A stretch of DNA of 64,000 nucleotides from Pseudomonas sp. GD04019 (GCF_029837695.1 NZ_JAOEEA010000010.1:62001-126000); one strand, 5' to 3'. Positions 44,623 through 53,721 are shown, counted from the first letter of the stretch. The notes: a model not told the origin generated them from the sequence alone. Numbers and translations: made by a program.

Positions 44623-46113
44623 TTACAGGTGGGCGTCCTGGTATTCCTGCTCGGCTTCGTCGAAGCGCTTGTTCATGGCGGCGGACGGCGCGTTGCCGAT
44701 GCGGCTGAACAGCACGATGGCCAGAGTGGCGAGGATGAAGCCCGGGATGATTTCGTACAGACCCAGACCGATCCAGTTCTTCCACACCACCACGGTCACC
44801 GCACCGACGATCATGCCGGCCAGGGCGCCATTGCGGGTCATGCCCTTCCACAGCACGGAGAGGATCACCACCGGACCGAAGGCCGCACCGAAGCCGGCCC
44901 AGGCGTAGGACACCAGGCCCAGTACGCGGTTATCCGGGTTGGAGGCCAGGAGGATGGCGATGATGGCGACCAGCAGCACCATGGCGCGGCCGACCCAGAC
45001 CAGCTCTTTCTGGCTGGCGCCCTTGCGCAGGAAGGCCTTATAGAAGTCCTCGGTCAGGGCGCTGGAGCACACCAGCAGCTGGCAGCTGAGGGTGGACATC
45101 ACCGCGGCGAGGATGGCGGACAGCAGGATGCCGGCGATCCACGGGTTGAACAGGATCTTCGCCAGTTCGATGAACACACGCTCCGGGTTCTCGCTGACCG
45201 GGCCAGCCAGTTCCGGATGGGCGGAGAAGTAGGCGATGCCGAAGAAGCCCACAGCCACGGCGCCGCCGAGGCAGAGGATCATCCAGGTCATGGAGATGCG
45301 GCGGGCGGCCGGGATCGACTTGACCGAATCGGCGGCCATGAAGCGCGCCAGGATGTGCGGCTGACCGAAGTAGCCCAGGCCCCAGGCCATCAGCGAGATC
45401 ACGCCGATGAAGGTGGCGCCCTTGAGCATGTCGAAGTTGGTGGCGTCTTCCAGCTGGATGGCAGCGAAGGTGCTGTCCATGCCGCCGGTGGCGACCATCA
45501 CCATCACCGGAGTGAGGATCAGGGCGAAGATCATCAGGGTGGCCTGCACGGTGTCGGTCCAGCTCACTGCCAGGAAACCACCGATGAAGGTGTAGGCGAT
45601 GGTGGCGGCGGCACCGGCCCACAGGGCGGTCTCGTAGCTCATGCCGAAGGTGCTTTCGAACAGACGGGCACCGGCGACCACGCCCGAGGCGCAGTAAATG
45701 GTGAAGAACACCAGGATCACCAGGGCAGAGAAGATGCGCAGGATGCGGCTGTTGTCTTCGAAGCGGTTGGTGAAGTAGTCGGGCAGGGTCAGGGCGTTGC
45801 CATTGTGCTCGGTCTGCACGCGCAGACGGCCGGCGACGAACAGCCAGTTGAGGTAGGCGCCGACGACCAGGCCGATGGCGATCCAGCTCTCGGAGATGCC
45901 GGCGACGAAGATCGCGCCCGGCAGGCCCATCAGCAGCCAGCCGCTCATGTCGGAGGCGCCGGCAGACAGGGCGGTGACGAAGCTGCCGATGCTGCGGCCA
46001 CCGAGGATGTAGTCGGACAGGTTCTTGGTACGCAGGTAGGCGACGAGGCCGATCAGGACCATCGCGGCGATGTACACCACGAAGGTGATCAGCATGGGGG
46101 TGCTAGCTGTCAT
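44623..46113 (-). CDS. putP: Sodium/proline symporter PutP
   Basis: 496-residue inner-membrane transporter of the SSS family, about 13 helices, importing proline with Na+. The signatures SAGASDMSGWLLMGLPG, DYILGGRSIG and the helix-9 segment SCQLLVCSSALTEDFYKAF match PutP. The start ATG 46113 has GAGAGGG upstream. putA, its usual partner, is not adjacent. A 373-base leader region with two strong hairpins precedes it. Confidence 0.96.
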   Translation of the reverse strand: MTASTPMLITFVVYIAAMVLIGLVAYLRTKNLSDYILGGRSIGSFVTALSAGASDMSGWLLMGLPGAIFVAGISESWIAIGLVVGAYLNWLFVAGRLRVQTEHNGNALTLPDYFTNRFEDNSRILRIFSALVILVFFTIYCASGVVAGARLFESTFGMSYETALWAGAAATIAYTFIGGFLAVSWTDTVQATLMIFALILTPVMVMVATGGMDSTFAAIQLEDATNFDMLKGATFIGVISLMAWGLGYFGQPHILARFMAADSVKSIPAARRISMTWMILCLGGAVAVGFFGIAYFSAHPELAGPVSENPERVFIELAKILFNPWIAGILLSAILAAVMSTLSCQLLVCSSALTEDFYKAFLRKGASQKELVWVGRAMVLLVAIIAILLASNPDNRVLGLVSYAWAGFGAAFGPVVILSVLWKGMTRNGALAGMIVGAVTVVVWKNWIGLGLYEIIPGFILATLAIVLFSRIGNAPSAAMNKRFDEAEQEYQDAHL

Positions 46114-46202
46114 GGGACGATGCCCTCTCGCTTGTTGTTATGGCCGCGGGGTTGGCCGCGACTGGGTTGGCAAACGCGCCCGCTCGTGACGGACACTCGA
46201 TT

Positions 46203-46305
46203 CCCCGGCCGTTGGGCCGGGGCTGTACAGGTAGACGCCCACCGGCGGCGCCCCATCACGCCACTCCCCTCCCGGAAACGACGACAGGGCCCATTGACCG
46301 GGCCC
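46203..46305 (-). other. Two hairpins in the putP 5' region
   Basis: CCCCGGCC-GTTG-GGCCGGGG (46203-46222) and GGGCCC-N7-GGGCCC (46287-46305) lie 90-190 bases before the putP start. Neither has a U tract. They could shape the putP leader mRNA. The rest of the 373-base gap (46114-46486) shows no gene apart from the terminator of the chemoreceptor gene. Confidence 0.45.
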
Positions 46306-46443
46306 CATGAGGATGCCGACCGACGGCAATAGCGCGGCCTCTACCTTGGGTTTAGTCCATGGCTCCGGCGGCACAAGCGCAACGCGAACGCGCGCATCCG
46401 GAGCGGGATGCAGGACTCTAGTGACAGCGGCATGACGGCTTCT

Positions 46444-46482
46444 TGCGAAAAACTCCGGAGTTTTTGCGAAAAACTCCGGAGC
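46444..46482 (-). terminator. Terminator of the chemoreceptor gene built from a 21-bp tandem repeat
   Basis: Two tandem copies of TTGCGAAAAACTCCGGAG, offset by 21 bases. On the minus strand they fold into a hairpin CTCCGGAGTTTTT-CGC-AAAAACTCCGGAG followed by TTTTT, directly after the chemoreceptor stop. Confidence 0.8.
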
Positions 46483-46486
46483 TGAC

Positions 46487-48448
46487 TCAGATCTGGAAGC
46501 GCGCGAGCATGCCCTTCATCTTCTGCCCCAGCTGGTGCAAGCCCTGGGCGGCCGCCTCGGCCTGCTTGGAGCTGGACATGTTCTGGCTGCTGGCCTCGCG
46601 GATGCTCTCCATGGCCAGCACCAGCTGGTCCATGCCGGCCAGTTGCTGCTGGGCCGACACGGCTATCTCGGCCACCGCCTGGGCGCCCTCGTCGATGTTC
46701 AGCGACAGCAGGCGGATCGCCTCGCCGGCCTGGCCGGACTGCTTGACCCCCTCGCTCACCGCGCGGCTGCCCTGCTCCGCCGCCAGCACCGTGCTGCTGG
46801 TGGCGCGCTGGATCTCACCGAGAATGCCGCGCACCTGCACCGTGGCCTGCTTGGACTGCTCGGCCAGGCTCTTCACTTCCTGCGCCACCACCGAGAAGCC
46901 CTTGCCCTGCTCGCCGGCCTTGGCCGCCTCGATGGAGGCGTTGACCGCGAGCAGGTTGGATTGCTCGGCCAGGTCGTTGACCGTGGCGATGATCTCGCCA
47001 ATGGTCTGCACCTGCTCGGCCAGGTGGGTGATGTTCTCGCCGACCTGCTCCATCTGCTGCTGGATGCGGCGCATGCCCTCCACCACCTCGTCCACCGCGC
47101 GACGGCCGTCCTGCGACACCTGCAACGAGCGCTGCGCCGCCTGCGACACCGACAGCGCACGCTGGCTGGAGAGCAGCGCGGTCTGCTTGATCTCCTCCAT
47201 GGTGGCGCTGGTTTCGCTGATGGCGGTGGCGGTTTCCGCCGTGCCGCTGGCGATCTGGTAGGCACCGGCGGCGATCTCGCTGGCCGAATCGGTGAGCACA
47301 CCGATGCCGCTGCGGATATCGCCATTGATCTGGCGCAGGTCCACCAGCATCTGGGCAAAGGCGTTGCCCAGCAGGTCGCCAGGCGACTGTGGCTGCACCT
47401 CGATGGTCAGGTTGCCGGCGGCGATCTGCCGCGCCGATTCGGCCATCTGCCGCAGGGCCTGGAGCATGCGCGCGAAGGCCTGGCCGAACTGGTCGCTGGC
47501 GGATTGCGGCCGCACCTCCACGGCCAGGTTGCCGGCGGCGATCTGCCGCGCCGACTCGGCCACATGGCGCAGGGCCTGGAGCATGTCGGCAAAGGCATGG
47601 CCGAACTGGTCGTCGCGCGACTGCGGCTGCACCTCCACGGCCAGGTTGCCGGCGGCGATTTGCCGCGCCGATTCGGCGGTCTGCCGCAGCGACTGCAGCA
47701 TGCGCACGATGGCCACCTGCAATGCACCTATCTCGTCCGAGCGCCGGCTGATGGGCAGTTCGACGGCCAGGTTGCCCACGCTAACCCGGTCAGCCACCTC
47801 GCTGACCGCACGCAGCGGACGCGCGATGTGCTGGGTAAGAAACAGTGCGGCGGCCACCACCAACAGCACAGAGAGAATGAGGCCGATGAGGATGGCGCTC
47901 TGCGAAGTGCTGGCGCTCTCGGCAGCGGCGGTATCCCGCAGCCCCTGCAGGCGCTGTTCCTCCGCGATCAGTTCGGCGACCAGCGCGCGAATGTCGCCCA
48001 TCAGCTGCTTGCCCTGGTCGGTCAACACGCGCTCGCGAGCCGCCTCGAAGCCTTGCTGGCGGCTCAGTTCGATGGTCTCGCGCAGGGACTGCAGGCGCTG
48101 TTCGATCAGCGGCTCGAGCCGGTCCAGACGCTGTTGCTGCTGCAGGTTGTCGGCCGTCAGCTGGCGCAGGTTGCGCTGTTCCCGGTCCAGGCGTGGCAAC
48201 GCGTCCGCATAGGGCCGCAGGTAGCGGTCGGCGCCGGTGATGAGGAAGCCGCGCTGGCCGGTCTCGGCGTCCTGCACCAGAGACAGCACGGTGTTCAGCT
48301 GTGCCACCACCTCATGGGTATGGGCGACCCAGCGCGAGGTCTCCAGCATGTTGAGGGTGTTGCGGTAGGAAATGCCGCCGATGACGACAATGACCAGCAG
48401 AATCGCGCAGAAGCTGATCCACAGCTTCGCCCCGATCGAGAACCTCAT
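46487..48448 (-). CDS. Methyl-accepting chemotaxis protein with CHASE3 sensor and HAMP tandem array
   Basis: 653-residue transmembrane receptor. Membrane helix 1 (about 10-28) and helix 2 (about 186-206) flank a helical periplasmic CHASE3-type domain (ETGQRGFLITGADRYL). A first HAMP (about 207-254) is followed by three near-identical 39-residue HAMP-like units (255-293, 294-332, 333-371; core ARQIAAGNLAVEVQPQS). The cytoplasmic signalling hairpin has its tip in NDLAEQSNLLAVNASIEAAKAGE. No C-terminal methylation pentapeptide. The ligand is unknown. Confidence 0.93.
   Translation of the reverse strand: MRFSIGAKLWISFCAILLVIVVIGGISYRNTLNMLETSRWVAHTHEVVAQLNTVLSLVQDAETGQRGFLITGADRYLRPYADALPRLDREQRNLRQLTADNLQQQQRLDRLEPLIEQRLQSLRETIELSRQQGFEAARERVLTDQGKQLMGDIRALVAELIAEEQRLQGLRDTAAAESASTSQSAILIGLILSVLLVVAAALFLTQHIARPLRAVSEVADRVSVGNLAVELPISRRSDEIGALQVAIVRMLQSLRQTAESARQIAAGNLAVEVQPQSRDDQFGHAFADMLQALRHVAESARQIAAGNLAVEVRPQSASDQFGQAFARMLQALRQMAESARQIAAGNLTIEVQPQSPGDLLGNAFAQMLVDLRQINGDIRSGIGVLTDSASEIAAGAYQIASGTAETATAISETSATMEEIKQTALLSSQRALSVSQAAQRSLQVSQDGRRAVDEVVEGMRRIQQQMEQVGENITHLAEQVQTIGEIIATVNDLAEQSNLLAVNASIEAAKAGEQGKGFSVVAQEVKSLAEQSKQATVQVRGILGEIQRATSSTVLAAEQGSRAVSEGVKQSGQAGEAIRLLSLNIDEGAQAVAEIAVSAQQQLAGMDQLVLAMESIREASSQNMSSSKQAEAAAQGLHQLGQKMKGMLARFQI
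47336..47686 (-). repeat. Three 117-bp tandem repeats coding for HAMP units
   Basis: Internal coding repeat of the chemoreceptor gene: three consecutive 39-codon units, each starting with the codons for RxxAESARQIAAGNL and differing at a few positions. The similarity at DNA level suggests recent duplication or ongoing conversion. Confidence 0.85.
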
Positions 48449-48573
48449 GTCCCTGCCTCCCCGGCCATCCGCCGGCTCCGTGATGGTGCTCCGCCTTCAG
48501 TGATAGCTCAGATTCGCCGACTTGGCCCAGGCAAAGGGTCTATCTCGCGCCACGCACGCAGGCTGGGAAGCGA

Positions 48574-48999
48574 TCAGCGCTCGATGATCTGCCCGCGCAT
48601 CGGCGCCAGACGCGCCAGCAGGCGGTTCTGCACCGGCACCGCGACACCCTCTGCCTCCATCGCGTCGATCAGGTCCTCGACCAGCGCATTGAAGTCGCCG
48701 CGGTCGATGTTCAGGCCCTTGTGGCTCTCCTCCATGCTGTCGCCGGTGTACACGCAGGGGCCGCCGGCCTCGACGCAGATCTGCTCGATCAGCTTGTCGC
48801 GCAGGCGCTCGATATCGATGTCGGCGAAGTGATGGGTGATGCGCGGGTTGCGCGCCGCGTTGAGCAGCATGCCCTCGACGATACGGGTGATGCCCTGGTG
48901 CTCGCCCAGGCCGCGATACAGGCTGTCGTCCTTGGGTGGCGGCGGGCTGGCGGCGCAGGCGCCGAGCAGCAAGGCCAGGATGATCGACAATCCGCGCAT
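48574..48999 (-). CDS. Group 1 truncated-haemoglobin-like lipoprotein
   Basis: 141 residues with a lipoprotein signal (lipobox LLGAC, Cys15), so an outer- or inner-membrane-anchored periplasmic globin. The truncated-globin core begins at LYRGLGEHQGITRIVEG. The CD1 Phe is in THHFADI, and YTGDSMEESHKGLNI contains the proximal His93. It probably binds haem and O2 or NO. It is last gene of a four-gene operon; its start is 2 bases after the DUF3034 stop. Confidence 0.87.
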   Translation of the reverse strand: MRGLSIILALLLGACAASPPPPKDDSLYRGLGEHQGITRIVEGMLLNAARNPRITHHFADIDIERLRDKLIEQICVEAGGPCVYTGDSMEESHKGLNIDRGDFNALVEDLIDAMEAEGVAVPVQNRLLARLAPMRGQIIER

Positions 49000-49001
49000 G
49001 A

Positions 49002-49856
49002 TCAGAAGCTCCCCTGCAGGGACAGGTAGACCCCGTCCTGATGATCGAGGCCGGCGATCTCACCGAGCCGGGCGTAGGCCAGCACCACGGCCAGGTGCTT
49101 GTTGGGGAAATAGCCGACGAACAGGTCGGACCAGTCGCTCTCGCCGGCGAAGCTCAGGTTGTCCGGCTTCTCGCGGTACTCCACGCCCACGGCCCAACGC
49201 GGGTTGAGCAGCACGGCGATGGAGCCTTCCTTGAGCAGCGAATGCTCGTCGCGGCGGTCGCCACCGAAGCCCAGCAGGCCCTGCTCGTTGGCCCGGCTGT
49301 AGCGCAGGTTGCCGTTGAGCAGCAGGTTATAGCCAAAGGCGGCGCCGAGCAGCAGGCGACTGGCGGCCACGTAGGCCTCGGTGTCCTCGTCGCGCTGGGC
49401 GCCGACCAGGCTGGGTACCAGGAAGTCCTTCTGGCGTTTGTGCTCGATGCCCAGGGACACCTGCGGCAAGCGGTCATAGATCAGGTCGCCGAACAGACGC
49501 ACCTTGAGGCCGAGGATGTCCTGGCTGAGGCTGTTGTCTGGCAGGCTCAGGTCGCGCGCCAGGGTGCCCAGGTCGAAGCGCTGGCGGGCGTAGGACAGCT
49601 CGACCCGGTTGCCGTAGGACACGGCCAGGCCGCCGACGTCCAGGCGGTAGTCGCCGGTCTCCACCCGGGTCAGGAAGCCGGTGGCACCCCACTCGCCCTC
49701 CTCACCGTAACCGGCCAGCACCGCCCAGGGCACGATGCCGCCGCCGGCCGCGCCGTCGATGCTGGTCGCGCCGCCGGTAGCCAGCAGGCGCCCCTGCTCG
49801 GCGCCGGCCAGCGTCGGCAACAGGCCGCAGAGAAAGACGATCAGGCGTGTGCGCAT
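49002..49856 (-). CDS. DUF3034 outer-membrane-like protein
   Basis: 284 residues with a signal peptide (cleavage near AGA, residue 19). GGATSIDGAAGGGIVPWAVLAGYG is the recognisable DUF3034 start, followed by alternating hydrophobic residues in many predicted beta-strands, suggesting an outer-membrane beta-barrel. Function unknown. ATG 49856 lies 2 bases after the end of the EAL gene and overlaps no other gene. It sits between a c-di-GMP sensor and a globin lipoprotein in one operon. Confidence 0.8.
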   Translation of the reverse strand: MRTRLIVFLCGLLPTLAGAEQGRLLATGGATSIDGAAGGGIVPWAVLAGYGEEGEWGATGFLTRVETGDYRLDVGGLAVSYGNRVELSYARQRFDLGTLARDLSLPDNSLSQDILGLKVRLFGDLIYDRLPQVSLGIEHKRQKDFLVPSLVGAQRDEDTEAYVAASRLLLGAAFGYNLLLNGNLRYSRANEQGLLGFGGDRRDEHSLLKEGSIAVLLNPRWAVGVEYREKPDNLSFAGESDWSDLFVGYFPNKHLAVVLAYARLGEIAGLDHQDGVYLSLQGSF

Positions 49857-49858
49857 GC

Positions 49859-52207
49859 TCAGAAGACCTTTGCCAGTGGGGAGCCCTGCCATTGCCGCAA
49901 CCACTGCTCGAAAGCGGCGGCCGGCATCGGCTTGCCGATCAGATAACCCTGGGCGGTATCGCAGCCCCAGCGCGCCAGGAGTTCCAGCATGGGGGCGAGT
50001 TCCACACCCTCGGCCACCACCTTGAGGCCCAGGCTGTGGCTCATCTCGATGGTCGAACGGACGATCACCGCATCCTCGCTGTGTTCGTCCAGCTCGCGGA
50101 TGAACGACTGGTCGATCTTCAGCTCCTGCACCGGCATGCGCTTGAGCTGGGCCAGGGACGAATAGCCGGTGCCGAAGTCGTCCACCGACAGCTGGATGCC
50201 GCAGGCGCGCAGGCGCAGCAGTACATCCAGGGCGCGCTGCTGGTCGCGCATCATGGCGCTCTCGGTGATCTCGAACACCAGTTGCTCGGCTGCCACGCCC
50301 TGCTCCACCAGCTGTCGCCGGACCCGTTCGGCCAGCTGCAGATCGCCCAGGTCCTCGGCGGAGATATTCAGCGACACCTGCATGACCAGGCCATGGCCGT
50401 TCCATGCGTGGAGCTGGCGCAGCGCCTCGCCGATCACCCAGGTGGTGAGCAGCTGGATGCTGCCGGTGCGCTCGGCCAGCGGGATGAACTCGCCGGGAGA
50501 CACCATGCCGTAATGCGGGTGGTTCCAGCGCAGCAGGCACTCGGCCCCATGCACCCGGCGCGCGGAAATATCCAGCTTGGGCTGGTAGTAGAGGATCAGC
50601 TCGCCGCGCTCGGCGGCGTGGCGCAGATCGCGCACCAGGTTGATCTGCCGCTGGTGGGCGTCGTCGCGGCCTTCCTGGTACAGCTCCAGACGCCCGGACT
50701 GCTGGGCGGCGTCCTGCATGGCGATGGCGGCACGGCGCAGCAGGTCGTCCGGGCTGTCGCCATGGGCGGGATAGGCGGCGATGCCGATGCTGCAGTCCAG
50801 GGCGACGTCCAGGGTACCGACGCGCATTGGCTTGAGCAGCAACTGGTGCAGACGGTCCGCCGCGGCGATGGCGTTATCGCTGTCGCTGTTCTCCAGCATC
50901 AGCAGCATCTCGTCGTTGACCAGCCGCGCCAGGCTGTCGCCGGGGCGCAGGATGGCCTGCAGGCGCCGGCTCAGTTGCTGCAGGGCCAGGTCGGCACCGT
51001 CGGCGCCACAGCTGTCGAGGATGGTGCGGAAGTTGCCCACGCCGATATGCAGCAGCGCGGTGGGCCGCACCGCGCTGATCGCGCTGCCCAGCCGCTCCAG
51101 GGCCAGGGTGCGGTTGGGCAGGCCGGTCAGGGCATCGTGCAGGGCGTTGTGGGCCAGCTGCCGCTCCCGCTCGGCGATGCCCTCCTGCATGCTGGTGAAG
51201 GCCTGGGCCAGGCTGCCCAGCTCGTCGCGGCGCTGCAGGGCGATGGGGCTGAAGTAATCGCCCCGGCCGATGCGCCGCGCCACGCGCGCCAGCTCCTGCA
51301 CCGGCTGCGCCAGGCTGCGTGCCAGCAGCAACGCGCCGAGCAGGGAACCGAAGAAGGCGGCCAGGGCGATCAGCAGGATGTCGTGATCCAGCGGGGCAAA
51401 GGCCTGCTCGGCCTGGTCCAGGGATTTGTGCAGCAGCGCCAGCACCTGATAGTCGCCCGCGCTGGCCAAGTTGCGCCATTCGCCCAGGTAGCGCTGGTCG
51501 CCGGCCTGCAGCAGGCGGCTGCCGCTGTCCTGCTTCTGCTGCAGGATCTCCTCGCGCAGGCGGCCGTGCACGCTGGGCGGCAGGGTGCTGATCCAGCCGG
51601 TGGCCGCGCCCCGCTCGATGGACACCAGGGTCAGCTCCAGGTGGGTCAGTTCACGCAGCTCCTGGGCGAAGCTTTCGTCGATGTGGAAACCCATCACCAC
51701 CCGCGCGATCGGCAGCGGCGCGCTGACGGCGGAAGCCACCAGCAGGTAGACCTCGCCTTCCACCGGCAGAAGGAACACCTGGGCGCCCTGCCCGGCCTGC
51801 TCGACTACCCGGCCGGCCAGGCGCTCGGCCGCCGCGGCGCCGATGCGCGGGTCGCTGCTGACCTGCAGGCTGCCGTCCAGCGCCAGCAGCAACACGGCGT
51901 CGGCATTGATCCGCGCGCCATGGTTGGCCAGCGCCGAGCGAATGGTGTCGCCGTCGCCGCTGGCCACCGCGTCCTTGAAACCGAAGTCGGCCGCCAGCAC
52001 CTGCACGGCATCGCGCAACTGGCTGCCGCGCAGTTCGATCAGTTGCTCCAGCACCCGGCCGCCGACCTCGAGGTCCTCGCGCAACTGGCTCTGCACCGCC
52101 GCGCCGGTGGCGGCCTTGACCGAGAAGTACAGCGCGCCGACCACCACCGAGAGGAGGATGATCAGGACCCCGGCGATGCGCGCCTGAAAGCTATGGCTGA
52201 ACTTCAC
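49859..52207 (-). CDS. Membrane sensor with degenerate GGDEF and EAL domains, probable c-di-GMP phosphodiesterase
   Basis: 782 residues. An N-terminal helix (about 9-31), a periplasmic Cache-like sensor (about 35-275), a second helix (about 278-300) and a HAMP (about 300-352) precede the output domains. The GGDEF motif is degenerate (RLVNDEMLLM), so it is unlikely to make c-di-GMP. The EAL motif reads ECL, but ITES, DDFGTGYSS and KIDQSFIRE are present. The GTG at 52207 follows AGGAAGG and gives MKFSHSF; it overlaps the end of the cupredoxin gene by 17 bases. Confidence 0.88.
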   Translation of the reverse strand: MKFSHSFQARIAGVLIILLSVVVGALYFSVKAATGAAVQSQLREDLEVGGRVLEQLIELRGSQLRDAVQVLAADFGFKDAVASGDGDTIRSALANHGARINADAVLLLALDGSLQVSSDPRIGAAAAERLAGRVVEQAGQGAQVFLLPVEGEVYLLVASAVSAPLPIARVVMGFHIDESFAQELRELTHLELTLVSIERGAATGWISTLPPSVHGRLREEILQQKQDSGSRLLQAGDQRYLGEWRNLASAGDYQVLALLHKSLDQAEQAFAPLDHDILLIALAAFFGSLLGALLLARSLAQPVQELARVARRIGRGDYFSPIALQRRDELGSLAQAFTSMQEGIAERERQLAHNALHDALTGLPNRTLALERLGSAISAVRPTALLHIGVGNFRTILDSCGADGADLALQQLSRRLQAILRPGDSLARLVNDEMLLMLENSDSDNAIAAADRLHQLLLKPMRVGTLDVALDCSIGIAAYPAHGDSPDDLLRRAAIAMQDAAQQSGRLELYQEGRDDAHQRQINLVRDLRHAAERGELILYYQPKLDISARRVHGAECLLRWNHPHYGMVSPGEFIPLAERTGSIQLLTTWVIGEALRQLHAWNGHGLVMQVSLNISAEDLGDLQLAERVRRQLVEQGVAAEQLVFEITESAMMRDQQRALDVLLRLRACGIQLSVDDFGTGYSSLAQLKRMPVQELKIDQSFIRELDEHSEDAVIVRSTIEMSHSLGLKVVAEGVELAPMLELLARWGCDTAQGYLIGKPMPAAAFEQWLRQWQGSPLAKVF

Positions 52208-52862
52208 TCGCCGCCTTCCTGAAGGCCTCGCCAAAGGCACTGGGCTTGGGCGCAGCGGGTGCCACCGCACCACCAGCCAGCTGCAGCGGGAAGCGCTGGC
52301 TCAGCCCGGCCGCCGGCACGTCGAGGCTGCCGGCATTCAGCGGCAGCATGTTCTGCAGCTGCGGGTGCCACAGGGTGACCTGGTAGCTGCCCGCGGGCAG
52401 GCCGTCGAGGATCAGCCGGCCTTGGGCATCGCTGACGGCGAACCAGGGATCGTCGGTGACGTAGACGTAGCCGACCATCCAGTCGTGGATATTGCAGCCG
52501 AGCACCACCACGCCGGGCTTGTCGAACAGCACCGGCTCGCTGGGCGTGCCCTTGTACAGGCGCAGCTCGAAGCGCTTGGTCGGCGAGAAGGAATAGACGT
52601 GGTGGCGGATGTCGTCGCTGTTGGGGAATTTCACCGCGGTGCCGCTGCGCACGGCCAGCACGCTGGGCACGAATTGCTTGTCGCGCTGGTCCATGATCGC
52701 CGGCTCGTTGTGCGTCGAGGCGCCCACGCCCTTGAGGCTGAGTACGGCGTTGACCAGCGGCTGGCCCTGGCCGTCCACCAGCTCGGCGGCGAGCCCGGCG
52801 GCGCCGACCGGCAAGGCGTTACAGCTGAGGAGCAGGGCCAGGACGGAAAGAGGGCGCTTCAT
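52191..52862 (-). CDS. Periplasmic cupredoxin-like protein ('methylamine utilization protein' type)
   Basis: 223 residues with a signal peptide (about 1-22). A plastocyanin-like domain carries the type-1 copper ligand pattern: His87/His88 in DIRHHVYSF, then Cys123, His126 and Met129 in GCNIHDWM. A carboxypeptidase-regulatory-like fold (DAQGRLILDGLPAGSYQVTLWHP) follows. Similar proteins are often annotated as methylamine utilisation protein without proof of such a role. It is first gene of the four-gene operon, 85 bases behind nrtR. ATG 52862 (MKRPLS) is used; the longer frame upstream is spurious. Confidence 0.82.
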   Translation of the reverse strand: MKRPLSVLALLLSCNALPVGAAGLAAELVDGQGQPLVNAVLSLKGVGASTHNEPAIMDQRDKQFVPSVLAVRSGTAVKFPNSDDIRHHVYSFSPTKRFELRLYKGTPSEPVLFDKPGVVVLGCNIHDWMVGYVYVTDDPWFAVSDAQGRLILDGLPAGSYQVTLWHPQLQNMLPLNAGSLDVPAAGLSQRFPLQLAGGAVAPAAPKPSAFGEAFRKAASEVQP

Positions 52863-52947
52863 GGGGATGACTTCCACTGCCCGCCGGGACGGACGACTGT
52901 GCTTAGGGAGTTCTCGCAGCGTAGCCGACAGCCCGGCCAAGTTCACA

Positions 52948-53640
52948 TCAGGACAGCACGCTGCGGTCGAAGATGAACCCTCCGGCGGCCTGCGGCCGGT
53001 GCTCCAGCAGGTTCTGCGGGCGGCCCATCTTCGGCTGGTTCTTCTCGCCGGTATCCGCGATCCAGCCATGCTGCTTCATCTTCTCCAGCCGGCCGCGTAG
53101 CGTGGTGTGCTGCACCGCCTGGCCGAGGCTGGCCTGGAATGCGGCCAGCGCCTCGGTCACGGTGAAACGCGGCGCCAACAGGTACAGCGGCAGCGAGGTG
53201 TACACCGCCTTGCCGGCCAGGCGCTCGGCGGCCTGGACCACCAGTTGGACGTGGTCGAACGGCAACGGCAGTTCTTCGCCCAGCACCTGGTCCAGGGGGA
53301 CGAAACGCAGGTCATCGCCCTGCAGCTCGGTGTCCGGCGCCAGCAGCGCCAGGTAGAAGGTCGACAGCGACCAGCCCCGCGGATCACGCACCGCGTTGCC
53401 CACGGTGGCCACCTGTTCCAGGTGATGCGGGGCGATGCGCGCCTTGTCCTGCAACGCGCGCTCGGCGGCGGCATCCAGGCTGGCGTCGGCGCAACGGCCG
53501 TTGACGAGCACGCCGGGCAGTGCCCATTGCCCCTCGAACGGCGCCTGGCCACGGCGAATCAGCAGCAGCTGCAGCGCGCCCTCTTCCCCCAGGCGCAGCG
53601 CCACGATGTCCACCCCGGCCAGCACTTCGGCGGCAGCCAT
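52948..53640 (-). CDS. nrtR: NrtR-type Nudix-related transcriptional repressor of NAD salvage
   Basis: 230 residues. The N-terminal Nudix-like domain (about 8-145) has a degenerate Nudix box (CADASLDAAAERALQDKARI in place of the catalytic GxxxExxxREUxEEx), so it is probably a non-hydrolysing ADP-ribose sensor. The C-terminal winged helix (about 150-225) carries GRPQNLLEHRP. In known NrtR proteins ADP-ribose relieves repression. It is divergent from pncA-like, pncB and nadE, the expected regulon, with two operator candidates between. The start is ATG 53640 after GGAGAGG. Confidence 0.9.
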   Translation of the reverse strand: MAAAEVLAGVDIVALRLGEEGALQLLLIRRGQAPFEGQWALPGVLVNGRCADASLDAAAERALQDKARIAPHHLEQVATVGNAVRDPRGWSLSTFYLALLAPDTELQGDDLRFVPLDQVLGEELPLPFDHVQLVVQAAERLAGKAVYTSLPLYLLAPRFTVTEALAAFQASLGQAVQHTTLRGRLEKMKQHGWIADTGEKNQPKMGRPQNLLEHRPQAAGGFIFDRSVLS

Positions 53641-53666
53641 GTTCCTCTCCTTCGAATTCCAGCGAC

Positions 53667-53687
53667 TTATTTCATCTTGACGAATAA
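53667..53687. promoter_or_regulatory. NrtR operator candidate 1
   Basis: A 21-base element beginning TTATTTCATC and ending GAATAA, with palindromic ends (TTATT/AATAA), 27 bases upstream of nrtR. It shares its left half with the second element. Suited to autoregulation of nrtR. Confidence 0.6.
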
Positions 53688-53721
53688 CTCACAGAATTTC
53701 ATCCGTCCCGGTAAAAAGCGC

